Shown: positions 1-7,405 of the stretch, piece by piece | Layout of the letters: every line of letters begins with the position of its first letter | Numbering within the stretch: position 1 is the first letter of the stretch | Assembly: GCA_944323365.1 (NCBI GenBank) | Contig: CALUSG010000047.1 | Location: 1-38,991 of the forward strand | Direction: 5' to 3' | Length of the DNA: 38,991 nt | From: Candidatus Gastranaerophilales bacterium | Lineage (GTDB): Bacteria > Cyanobacteriota > Vampirovibrionia > Gastranaerophilales > Gastranaerophilaceae | Notes under the pieces: model-generated | Database searches by the model: none | Told to the model about the DNA's origin: nothing | The model's input: the letters and a program-made list of their open reading frames with translations, nothing else | Program-made: the position numbers and the translations under genes

Positions 1-390
1 CCGTGATTATAGACGCGGTAAAAGATTGCAAGCGTCAGCTTGCAACGGCACGGATGTGCACACGTTAGGGCTTGAGCAAGCCGCAGGATTACAAGTATAA
101 CAGCGTGTTTTTCTTTTTCGGTACACTTTTTTTTTGCATCGCAACAAAGCGGATTGCGAGCAAAGGGCGAAACGGCGGCTCGCAGGCGACGGCGTTGCAG
201 TCCCGTTTAACGCAAGCAACCATGATAAGAAAAAGTGGACAAAAGAGTTCGATAAGAGTTTTTATGTAAAGCGGTATTACTAATAATCGTATTGTTTTAC
301 AAATAGTCGTATAAAGCACCTTTACCAATGTTGACACAATAGGGTGTCCTGCCTCAGGCAGTAGTTTTTATGTATAACACTGTTGGTACA
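1..390. other. GC-richer gene-free stretch with hairpins
   Basis: I find no convincing gene here. The first 240 bases are visibly richer in G and C than the rest of the window. They contain an 8-bp perfect inverted repeat (TTGCAAGC at 26-33, GCTTGCAA at 38-45) and a 6-bp one (GGCTTG at 69-74, CAAGCC at 77-82). A larger imperfect pair lies at about 112-131 and 230-246, where GTACACTTTTT faces AAAAAGTGGAC. A smaller CTGCC/GGCAG repeat lies near 349-361. Open frames on both strands overlap one another, have odd composition and lack ribosome binding sites, so I do not call them genes. The stretch may be a non-coding repeat unit or the remains of a mobile element. Confidence 0.5.
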
Positions 391-417
391 GTAAAAAAAA
401 CGCCCCTTTACAGGGGC
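391..417 (-). terminator. Intrinsic terminator of the polysaccharide operon
   Basis: Read on the minus strand, a 6-bp GC-rich stem (GCCCCT/AGGGGC, loop of four) at 402-417 is followed by an eight-base T run at 393-400. It sits 14 bases past the stop of the aminotransferase gene, so it ends the minus-strand operon. Confidence 0.9.
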
Positions 418-430
418 ATTTTCACATTAA

Positions 431-1555
431 TTAAACACCAACTTTGGATTTTGATTTATTAATACAATCAATCAAAGTTTTTGCAACTGTTTGTTGTTCT
501 TCTTCCGTAAGTTCTGGGAACATCGGAAGTGAAATAACCATTTCGGTATTTTTTTCTGAAACAGGCAAAGAGCCTTTTCCTACTCCCAAATATTCATGAA
601 CTTTTTGCAAGTGCAAAGGAATAGGATAATAAAGCATAGCTCCTATGCCGTTTTCTTGAAGCATTTTATGAACTTCATCTCTGTTAGGAATTTTAACCGT
701 ATATTGATGATAAACACAATATGTATTATCCAATTCTTTTGGAGTTTGAATATCAGCACAGTCTTTGAATAATTCGTTGTAATAATAAGCATGTTTACGT
801 CTCATTTCATTCCATTGTTTTACATGCGGAAGTTTAACACGTAAAATTGCAGCCTGAATTTCATCAAGACGGCTGTTTACACCGATTTCGTCATGGTGAT
901 AACGGATTGCACCGCCATGGTTACGCAATGCGATAACTCTATCTCTTAATTTTTCATCGTTAGTCATGATAAGACCGCCGTCGCCCATGCCGCCAAGGTT
1001 TTTAGTCGGATAGAAGCTTAAGCAGCCAAAGTCACCGAATGTACCTACCATCTTACCTTTATATAAAGCACCAATTGCCTGACAGCAGTCTTCAATTACA
1101 TGCAAATTATGACGTTTTGCAACATCCATAATAACATCCATATCACAAGGCTGACCATATAAATGAACAGGTATAATTGCTCTTGTTCTAGGGGTAATTG
1201 CAGCCTCCAATTTTGAAGCATCCATATTAAATGTATCTTTATCTATATCGACAAAAACAGGTTTAGCACCAACAATTCCAATAGCTTCAGTTGTTGCAAC
1301 AAATGTAAATGCAACAGTGATAACTTCATCACCGGCACCTATATCCAATGCACGCAAAGCCAAATGCAATGCATCTGTTCCTGAGTTTAACCCAACAGTA
1401 TATTTACAACCGATAAAATCAGCCAATTCCTGTTCTAAGGCTTTAGTATTAGGTCCCAAAATATAAGAACCTGAACGTAAAACTTCGCATACGGCTTTTT
1501 CAACTTCCGCACCAATTGTTGCGTACTGACGTTTTGAATCTAAAATAGGTATCAT
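431..1555 (-). CDS. DegT/DnrJ/EryC1/StrS-family sugar aminotransferase
   Basis: This is a PLP-dependent aminotransferase of the DegT/DnrJ/EryC1/StrS family. These enzymes add an amino group to keto-sugar nucleotides used in surface polysaccharides or glycosylation. The 374 residues match the family's usual length. The PLP lysine is K185 in FYPTKNLGG, preceded by the cofactor-binding aspartate D156 in VIEDCCQA and by the phosphate-binding GLNSGTDAL around residue 55. The start is set by a strong GAAGGAG site a few bases upstream. It is the last gene of a minus-strand operon with the polymerase/ligase, DUF4330 and heptose-kinase genes, which supports a polysaccharide role. The exact sugar substrate cannot be read from the sequence; WbpE-like and perosamine-synthase-like enzymes share these motifs. 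Confidence 0.92.
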   Translation of the reverse strand: MIPILDSKRQYATIGAEVEKAVCEVLRSGSYILGPNTKALEQELADFIGCKYTVGLNSGTDALHLALRALDIGAGDEVITVAFTFVATTEAIGIVGAKPVFVDIDKDTFNMDASKLEAAITPRTRAIIPVHLYGQPCDMDVIMDVAKRHNLHVIEDCCQAIGALYKGKMVGTFGDFGCLSFYPTKNLGGMGDGGLIMTNDEKLRDRVIALRNHGGAIRYHHDEIGVNSRLDEIQAAILRVKLPHVKQWNEMRRKHAYYYNELFKDCADIQTPKELDNTYCVYHQYTVKIPNRDEVHKMLQENGIGAMLYYPIPLHLQKVHEYLGVGKGSLPVSEKNTEMVISLPMFPELTEEEQQTVAKTLIDCINKSKSKVGV

Positions 1556-1624
1556 ATATACTTCTCCTTCTTAACTACCATTAATTTAAGTTTACCACAG
1601 CTTTTTCATGTCTTTATAAAAGCT

Positions 1625-2947
1625 TTATATCAATAAATTATTAACCTTCTTATATGCAGAAACAACTGCAACCATAATCCAAAAAATAAACTGTATCTGA
1701 GGCCTGAAAAATACTGTATCAACAAGTCCGTGGAACATTAAAGCCAAAATTGATATAAGTGCCGCTGAAATAAAAATTATTGTTTCTATATCAATTGAAT
1801 TTAATATAATTTTCACAGCATCTCTAACCAAGACAATTAAAAAAGCTAAAAATGCAATAAGTGCAAAAATTCCGCTTTCTACGGCAATTTCAAGAAAAAT
1901 ATTATATGCACTTAAAGCATCAAAACCTGTTTTCATATATAGTCCATAAATTTCCCTGAAATTTCTATTGCCAACGCCAATTCCTAAAAGCCAATTATCC
2001 TTGAACATTTGTATAGATGACTGATATACATTAAATCTGAATGAATTGGATGAATCATTTCTCATAGCAAAAATAGACAAAAATCTTGCTCTAAGTGATA
2101 TTACAAATATCAATGCTGTAGTAAACAACGCAACAGCACCGCCGATTATTGAAAGATAAACTTTTTTATAACTATTCCAAAAGAATTTTGCAGACACAAT
2201 AAACGTTAAAGCCAAAATTAGAATTAACGCTAAATAAGCACCTCTACAACCTGTTGCAAAAAGTGCTAAGACCGACAATAACGATAATACAATAGAAATA
2301 AATGCAAATTTGTATTTGTTATGAAAGATAAAATATGCACACATTCCAAAAAGTGACGGGATGCCAGCTACAAAATACCCGCCTAAAAGATTTGGATTAA
2401 AAGGTTTTAATGTTCCGTAAACTCTTGTCATAACTTCTTCCGGATTTAAACCTGATGTATCCTGCCAGGTCGAAATTGCTTCCACATGAGAAAAATTTTG
2501 CAGCAATGCTACAACACTTTCAAAACTTATACAAAATGCTATCGTAAATATAAGTAAAGGAATTTTTGACAAATTATTTTTCAAATAATGTGCTGTAGAA
2601 AAATAAAAACCAACATATAGAAATGTTTTTAGAAATCCTTTCAAACTTAAAGTAAATAAACTTGATCCTGCAAGGCTTATCAAAACAATCATAAAATACA
2701 ATATAATAAATATTTCAAATGTATTAAACGAAAAATTTTCCCTTTGTTTTGTCAGAATTTTAACAACAGTTAAAAATATAGTAACAAGTGCAATGAATCC
2801 AATATAATCAGAATCAAAAATCAAAGACGAAACTAATACAGAAATTATTGAAAACAAAATAAATATATCAATATTTTGTAAGAATAAGCTATTGTCATAT
2901 AAAATTTTTAATTTATCTTGAACTTTATAAATTATATTACTGAACAT
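1625..2947 (-). CDS. O-antigen ligase / polymerase-like membrane protein
   Basis: This 440-residue protein is almost entirely hydrophobic, with roughly ten or more membrane segments. It carries the Wzy_C/O-antigen ligase signature: a large loop beginning GIGVGNRNFREIYGLY near residue 320, followed by a NIFLEIAVESG motif just before a membrane helix. Proteins of this family either polymerise O-units or ligate polysaccharide to lipid A-core at the outer face of the inner membrane; sequence alone does not separate the two. The start overlaps the end of the upstream DUF4330-like gene by 11 bases and has no obvious ribosome binding site, so translational coupling is likely. The stop lies 69 bases before the aminotransferase gene, which has its own strong binding site. 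Confidence 0.85.
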   Translation of the reverse strand: MFSNIIYKVQDKLKILYDNSLFLQNIDIFILFSIISVLVSSLIFDSDYIGFIALVTIFLTVVKILTKQRENFSFNTFEIFIILYFMIVLISLAGSSLFTLSLKGFLKTFLYVGFYFSTAHYLKNNLSKIPLLIFTIAFCISFESVVALLQNFSHVEAISTWQDTSGLNPEEVMTRVYGTLKPFNPNLLGGYFVAGIPSLFGMCAYFIFHNKYKFAFISIVLSLLSVLALFATGCRGAYLALILILALTFIVSAKFFWNSYKKVYLSIIGGAVALFTTALIFVISLRARFLSIFAMRNDSSNSFRFNVYQSSIQMFKDNWLLGIGVGNRNFREIYGLYMKTGFDALSAYNIFLEIAVESGIFALIAFLAFLIVLVRDAVKIILNSIDIETIIFISAALISILALMFHGLVDTVFFRPQIQFIFWIMVAVVSAYKKVNNLLI

Positions 2948-3497
2948 CGTATGTAGTACTTTGATTACTTATAACTTCGTGACTATCCGGCAGAATTTGC
3001 AAATTAGAAACCGTACCGGTAAACTTATAATTTTCACCTTCCAACGTAATAGGCAGACCCATTTTAATTTTATTACCGCCAACAACAGCTCCATCCTTAG
3101 TAATTTTCGCAGTATCTTCAAGAGTTACAACGACATCATAAAGATTTGCCTGAGATGCATCTTCGACTACTATTAAATTTTTAGAATTAAATGACGGCAA
3201 CACAATTTTTTTTCGGTCAGATTGAACATCAACTATATCTAAATCGGAATATGGGACATTTCTAATACTGATAAAAGTCTTTTTACCTTTTTCTATAGGA
3301 AGTTTTTCAGCTGTTAAGGTAACACTTCTGATAAAAACTTGAAACCTGATTTTAGAAGTAGCTTCAATTTGTTTATCCGCTGTCTGTCTAAAATTTGCAA
3401 ATGTAATAAAACCTACAATTAAAGCAAGAATAACCCCCGCAATAATTATAAAATCAACCATCTTGATTCTTTTAAATATATCAGAAATTTTTTGCAT
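2937..3497 (-). CDS. DUF4330-like membrane-anchored protein
   Basis: This is a 186-residue protein with one N-terminal membrane anchor (about residues 14-34, hydrophobic IIIAGVILALIVGF) and a soluble domain outside. The C-terminal part, with VVGGNKIKMGLPITLEG followed by a Y-x-F-x-G-x-V-S-N segment, resembles the DUF4330 family of cyanobacteria and related bacteria. No biochemical role is known to me. It has a good AGGAG site before the ATG. It lies 9 bases after the heptose-kinase gene and overlaps the ligase/polymerase gene by 11 bases. That tight packing implies a part in polysaccharide assembly or export, for instance as an accessory or periplasmic adaptor protein. The family call is from recognition of the motif, not from a search. 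Confidence 0.7.
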   Translation of the reverse strand: MQKISDIFKRIKMVDFIIIAGVILALIVGFITFANFRQTADKQIEATSKIRFQVFIRSVTLTAEKLPIEKGKKTFISIRNVPYSDLDIVDVQSDRKKIVLPSFNSKNLIVVEDASQANLYDVVVTLEDTAKITKDGAVVGGNKIKMGLPITLEGENYKFTGTVSNLQILPDSHEVISNQSTTYDVQ

Positions 3498-3506
3498 AAC
3501 TTTCTC

Positions 3507-4511
3507 CTATAATTTTTCAACCGCCGCTAATAATTCAGCTATAGTAGTAGTTGCACATCCGAATTGTCGAACGACAAGGCTTGCAGCGACATTACCAATA
3601 ATAGCAGCATGTGCAAAGTCTGCTCCTGCTGCCAATGCTAGTGTATATACAGCCGTCACTGTATCGCCGGCACCGGTCACATCAAAGACTTCAGACTTAT
3701 TAAAAACAGGGATTTTGGTATATTTTTTCTTTGATTCAGTCAAAAACATTCCATCGGCACCGCAGGTAATTAAAATTGATTTTGCCTTTGTTTCACCTAA
3801 AAGTTTATCTCCTGCCTTTTCTAAATCAGTTATTGAATTTAGTTCAAAGCCGACAGCCGACTCTGTATCAGGCAAATTTGGAGTCATTGAAGTAACATTT
3901 TTGTATTTAAATAAATCCTTTTGTGCATCAACAACAATAATTTTATTATATTTATTTGCGAGTTTAATAGTTGTTTCGATAATTTTTTTGGTTAAAGTTC
4001 CGATATGATAATTTGAAAGAATAATTGCATCGTACTCAGGTATTGCCTTTTCTATATTTTCAATAATCTTATTTTCAGTAACTTCAGAAACCGGTGAATT
4101 AGTTTGTCTGTCAACTCTTACTATTTGCTGGGTTATAGAAGTTGTAATAGAACCTGAAATCCTGGTTTTAGTTGTTGTTTTTCTTTCAGGGTCTTTCACA
4201 ATATATCTACAATCAACATTTGCTTTTTCAAAAGTCTCAATCAATTGTCCTGCTTGATAATCATCGCCGCATACACCTATAACACTTACCTTACCGTTAT
4301 TTAATGCGGAAACGTTATGAGCAGCATTAGACGCCCCGCCTAAGATAAGTTTTGTTTTTGTATGTTGTAAAATTAATACAGGTGCTTCTCTAGAAATTCT
4401 TTCCGCATCACCATAAATCATTTCATCAATGGCTAAATCACCAATTACCAAAACTTTTGGGTCAATAAGTTTCTTAATACAAGAAATCAGTTTTTCTTTA
4501 TCCATATTCAT
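3507..4511 (-). CDS. rfaE1: D-glycero-beta-D-manno-heptose-7-phosphate kinase (PfkB family)
   Basis: This PfkB/ribokinase-family kinase resembles the N-terminal half of HldE. That enzyme phosphorylates heptose 7-phosphate at C1 on the way to ADP-heptose for the lipopolysaccharide core. Visible motifs are the start VLVIGDLAIDEMIYG, the substrate loop LGGASNAAHNVSAL (PfkB signature 1) and the catalytic DVTGAGDTV near the C-terminus (signature 2, with the base Asp). At 334 residues it lacks the adenylyltransferase half of bifunctional HldE, so a separate RfaE2-type gene is expected elsewhere. The start used is the first of two close ATGs (MNMD); the second, two codons on, is equally possible. 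It heads the minus-strand polysaccharide operon behind an extended -10 promoter. Confidence 0.85.
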   Translation of the reverse strand: MNMDKEKLISCIKKLIDPKVLVIGDLAIDEMIYGDAERISREAPVLILQHTKTKLILGGASNAAHNVSALNNGKVSVIGVCGDDYQAGQLIETFEKANVDCRYIVKDPERKTTTKTRISGSITTSITQQIVRVDRQTNSPVSEVTENKIIENIEKAIPEYDAIILSNYHIGTLTKKIIETTIKLANKYNKIIVVDAQKDLFKYKNVTSMTPNLPDTESAVGFELNSITDLEKAGDKLLGETKAKSILITCGADGMFLTESKKKYTKIPVFNKSEVFDVTGAGDTVTAVYTLALAAGADFAHAAIIGNVAASLVVRQFGCATTTIAELLAAVEKL

Positions 4512-4539
4512 ACAAAAATTCTTTCTAAAATCTACAAAT

Positions 4540-4548
4540 ACTATAGCA
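4540..4548 (-). promoter_or_regulatory. Extended -10 promoter of the polysaccharide operon
   Basis: On the minus strand the sequence TGCTATAGT gives a TGn-extended -10 hexamer (TATAGT, 4540-4545). Transcription would begin about 20 bases before the kinase ATG. The same TTTTGTGCTATAGT string occurs before the next minus-strand gene upstream, which strengthens the call. Confidence 0.6.
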
Positions 4549-4565
4549 CAAAAATAAAAATACGA

Positions 4566-5297
4566 TTAAACATGACGTTCGATAGGATTTATCAGCAATT
4601 GTGCCAATTTTTCAGCTCCTTCAAAATTACGGATTTTTACCAAATTTGCAGCAGCTTCTCTATCATAATCAACAAATTTATGTCTAATATCGAACTTACC
4701 GTCCTCAAAATCAATAACCGCATAACAAGCTAAAGGAGTAGGTGTCATAGGACGTCCAACACTTCCGACATTAACAACCGTTTGATTTTTATTTGTTTGA
4801 TAGCCACAAGGTACATGTGTATGTCCGCATAAAATCAATTCCGCATCCGTATCGGAAATAATTTCCTCAATTTCTTCTAAAGCTCTTCCCGGCAAGATAT
4901 CCTCGTTATTTCTTCTTGGTGAACCATGAACCAATAAAACATTTACACCTTCTATCTCTAAATTTAATTGAGGAGGCAAGTTTGCCAAAAACTCTTTTGT
5001 TACATCATCAACAAATAATACATCATCGACAATTGCATTTGCCATAACCGGATATTTTTCCTGCATCATTTCTAAAACTTCAGGGCCATAATCCGCAATT
5101 AATTTATCCGTATTACCTTGAATAATTATCCAATCCTGTTCTTTTACAAAATCAATAATATCCTTTGGCTGCGGGCCGGCTAAAATTAAATCGCCCAAAC
5201 AAATAATTTTATCACAACCTTCATTTTTAATATCTTTTAAAACTTCTTGTAATGCAATAAAATTTGCATGAATATCAGATATAACAGCTGCTCTCAT
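4566..5297 (-). CDS. YfcE/MJ0936-type metallophosphoesterase
   Basis: This is a calcineurin-like phosphoesterase of the small YfcE/MJ0936 type, 243 residues. All metal-binding motifs are present in order: SDIHAN near the N-terminus, GDLILAGP, GNTD, LLVHGSPR and GHTHVP, ending in a VVNVGSVGRP block. Such proteins are cytosolic, two-metal phosphodiesterases; the natural substrate is usually unknown. The frame is open upstream, but the start at 5297 is chosen because AAAGGAGAA lies directly before that ATG and the protein then begins at the first strand (MRAAVISDIH). It is divergent from ispG and is followed by the heptose-kinase promoter, so it is probably its own transcription unit. Confidence 0.88.
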   Translation of the reverse strand: MRAAVISDIHANFIALQEVLKDIKNEGCDKIICLGDLILAGPQPKDIIDFVKEQDWIIIQGNTDKLIADYGPEVLEMMQEKYPVMANAIVDDVLFVDDVTKEFLANLPPQLNLEIEGVNVLLVHGSPRRNNEDILPGRALEEIEEIISDTDAELILCGHTHVPCGYQTNKNQTVVNVGSVGRPMTPTPLACYAVIDFEDGKFDIRHKFVDYDREAAANLVKIRNFEGAEKLAQLLINPIERHV

Positions 5298-5318
5298 AAT
5301 ATTCTCCTTTTTTATATA

Positions 5319-5327
5319 ACTATAGCA
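5319..5327 (-). promoter_or_regulatory. Extended -10 promoter of the phosphoesterase gene
   Basis: The minus strand reads TGCTATAGT, with the -10 hexamer at 5319-5324. It is preceded by the same TTTTG stretch seen before the heptose-kinase gene. The predicted leader is about 15 bases and contains the AAAGGAGAA ribosome site. Confidence 0.6.
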
Positions 5328-5345
5328 CAAAAAACTTTTTTGGAT

Positions 5346-5351
5346 TAAAAT
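5346..5351 (+). promoter_or_regulatory. -10 element of ispG, leaderless arrangement
   Basis: TAAAAT ends six bases before the ispG ATG and no ribosome binding site is present between them. This spacing would put the first transcribed base at or next to the start codon. No clear -35 hexamer is visible; the region overlaps the divergent phosphoesterase promoter. Confidence 0.5.
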
Positions 5352-5357
5352 ATAACT

Positions 5358-6407
5358 ATGAGAAGACAAACAAAACAAATTACTATAGGTAATATAAAAA
5401 TAGGCGGGGATGCACCAATCAGCGTTCAATCAATGTGTAATACCGATACTCGTGATATTAAAGCAACATTAAAACAGATTAATGAATTACACGAAAAAGG
5501 CTGTGAAATTGTAAGGCTTGCCGTACTTAATAAAGACGCTGCAGCTGCAATAAAGGATATTGCGAAATTATCACCCGTTGCACTGGTAGCAGATATACAT
5601 TTTGATTACCGGCTTGCCATTGAATGCATAAATAATGGTATTCAAGGGCTTCGTCTTAATCCGGGCAATATTGGCAAACGTGAAAATGTTGAAAAAGTAG
5701 TTAAGCTTGCAAAGCAACAAAAAATCCCTATACGAATAGGAGTAAATGCAGGCTCACTGGAAAAAAATTTGGCTGATGAAGACATTGCTCTTTCCGAAAA
5801 AATGGTAAAAAGTGCATTAGGACACATAAAAATACTTGAAGACCTTGATTTTGATTTAATCAAAGTTTCGTTAAAATCGTCTGATGTACTCACAACAATT
5901 GAAGCTTATCGCTCTATTGCCCAAAAAATACCATACCCTCTACATTTAGGAATAACCGAAGCAGGAACATTAAGGCAGGGTCTAATAAAATCTTCAATAG
6001 GCATAGGAACTCTTTTAGCAGAAGGAATAGGCGACACTATAAGAGTTTCTCTAACTGAAAATCCAATAGAAGAAGTAAAAGCCGGATATGATATATTAAA
6101 AAGCTTAGGTTTGCGATCTTACGGCGTTAATTTTATTTCTTGTCCGACTTGCGGGAGAACGCAAATTGATTTAATAAATTTAGCGAAAAAAGTTGAAGAA
6201 AAATTTAAAGATTTTAACAAACCGATAACTATTGCGACCATGGGTTGTGCGGTAAACGGCCCGGGAGAAGCCAAACATGCAGATTTTGGAATTGCAGGAG
6301 GCATAAATGAAGGTTATATATTTAAGAAAGGTGAAATCATCGCTAAAGTCCCTGAAAATCAACTTTTAAATAAATTAGAAGAGATTATAATAAAATCATA
6401 CAAATAG
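5358..6407 (+). CDS. ispG: 4-hydroxy-3-methylbut-2-en-1-yl diphosphate synthase (IspG/GcpE)
   Basis: IspG catalyses the penultimate step of the MEP isoprenoid pathway, the reduction of MEcPP to HMBPP, using a 4Fe-4S cluster. The 349-residue protein is the short bacterial form without a central insert. The N-terminal barrel starts with the conserved PISVQSMCNTDTRD block, and the GLRLNPGNIG motif follows. The cluster ligands are visible in the C-terminal domain as C262 and C265 (SCPTCGRTQ) and C297 (MGCAVNGPGEA). The gene has no Shine-Dalgarno sequence and starts six bases after a -10-like box. It is followed by a 61-base gap with its own TATAAT, so it is likely monocistronic. Confidence 0.96.
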   Translation: MRRQTKQITIGNIKIGGDAPISVQSMCNTDTRDIKATLKQINELHEKGCEIVRLAVLNKDAAAAIKDIAKLSPVALVADIHFDYRLAIECINNGIQGLRLNPGNIGKRENVEKVVKLAKQQKIPIRIGVNAGSLEKNLADEDIALSEKMVKSALGHIKILEDLDFDLIKVSLKSSDVLTTIEAYRSIAQKIPYPLHLGITEAGTLRQGLIKSSIGIGTLLAEGIGDTIRVSLTENPIEEVKAGYDILKSLGLRSYGVNFISCPTCGRTQIDLINLAKKVEEKFKDFNKPITIATMGCAVNGPGEAKHADFGIAGGINEGYIFKKGEIIAKVPENQLLNKLEEIIIKSYK

Positions 6408-6468
6408 TACATGTAAAGACAATAAAAATATAATATATTATTAATAAATTAAGAGTTATGAGGTATAT

Positions 6469-6792
6469 ATGAAAATAAAAATTATTTTAACTGCAATATT
6501 TACAACATTTTCACTACTTCCAGCGAGTGCCGTAATAACAGCCGGTGAAGCTACATCTCCCGAGTATTTAGAAAGTCACGGGCATTCAGGGGCAATAGTT
6601 GAAATGGTTCAACAGTCAAAAGCCGGATTTAATGGCGAACAATATGTATCACCTGATGAATTAAAGCACTCTAATGATTCAAAATTTGTAAAATTTGTAA
6701 GAAGAGTATTTATATACCTTGATCCTGCACTTGATAATGAACCTTTATTAAAGCATGAAACAAAAATGACACCGAGCATTGATGATCTGTAA
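6469..6792 (+). CDS. Small exported protein of unknown function
   Basis: I do not recognise this 107-residue protein. It begins with a classical signal peptide (MKIKIILTAIFTTFSLLPASA) with a likely cleavage site after residue 21. The mature part is about 86 residues, mostly polar, with a SHGHSG segment and no cysteine. A GAGG site lies before the ATG and TATAAT is at 6429-6434, so it probably begins the transcription unit that continues through the next two exported-protein genes. The next gene starts inside its last codons (11-base overlap), so the two are probably translated together. Confidence 0.7.
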   Translation: MKIKIILTAIFTTFSLLPASAVITAGEATSPEYLESHGHSGAIVEMVQQSKAGFNGEQYVSPDELKHSNDSKFVKFVRRVFIYLDPALDNEPLLKHETKMTPSIDDL

Positions 6793-7396
6793 AAAAAAAT
6801 TAATATTATTATTTATTATTTTATTATCCTTGCCATGTTTTGCTATTGAAAAAGGGTCTATTAAGTATGAAGACAATTATATAGATTATAGTGTCCTTGA
6901 CGGAAATGAAATTTTAAAAGACGCTGATTCGTTTTTTAATCAATACGAAATGACAAAGGACACAAAATATTTAAGTACCGCCATGGGAAAATATTACATA
7001 GTTACCAAAATTTTTCCTTTGGAAATATATCCTATGGTTCAACTTGCCAGGACATATGATGCAAAAAATCTTGATATCTTTGCTAAAGAATATTTTAACA
7101 TCTGTTATGATATAAATAAAAATGACCCTTATTTAAATTATTATATGGGAGAATTTTATTTTAAAAGACACGATTTTAAGCGTGCACTAAGATATTATAA
7201 TATTGCATACAAAAATGGATATGACAATTATTATGAGCTAAATGTTAAAATTGCAACAATATATGAAAAATTTGCAGATTTATTAAAAGCAAAGTATTAT
7301 TATGAAAAGGCTTATTCAATAAATCCTTCTGCGTCAAACTTAAAGGACAAAACACTACAAATAGAGTCTTTAAATTACCAGCAAACAGGCTATTAA
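6782..7396 (+). CDS. Exported TPR-like repeat protein
   Basis: The 204-residue product has an N-terminal signal peptide (KKKLILLFIILLSLPCFA). This is followed by helical repeats rich in Tyr, Asn and Lys that resemble tetratricopeptide repeats; the clearest are YYMGEFYFKRHDFKRALRYY and AKYYYEKAYSINPSASNLK. TPR proteins act as protein-binding scaffolds, here probably outside the inner membrane. A TTG codon lies just before the chosen ATG; I use the ATG. It overlaps the preceding small exported-protein gene by 11 bases and is 9 bases before the glycoside-hydrolase gene, so the three appear to form one operon. The cysteine in the signal region is not in a normal lipobox. Confidence 0.75.
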   Translation: MICKKKLILLFIILLSLPCFAIEKGSIKYEDNYIDYSVLDGNEILKDADSFFNQYEMTKDTKYLSTAMGKYYIVTKIFPLEIYPMVQLARTYDAKNLDIFAKEYFNICYDINKNDPYLNYYMGEFYFKRHDFKRALRYYNIAYKNGYDNYYELNVKIATIYEKFADLLKAKYYYEKAYSINPSASNLKDKTLQIESLNYQQTGY

Positions 7397-7405
7397 AGGA
7401 ATAAA

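Noticed and set aside
89-337. Open frame of 82 codons on the minus strand at the left edge, overlapping others on both strands
   Set aside because: No ribosome site, odd composition (runs of Cys, Lys and Leu), and frames open on both strands through the hairpin-rich block. It looks like non-coding sequence.
5298-5429. Longer phosphoesterase start 44 codons upstream
   Set aside because: It would run into ispG, and a strong AAAGGAGAA lies before the inner ATG, where the fold begins.
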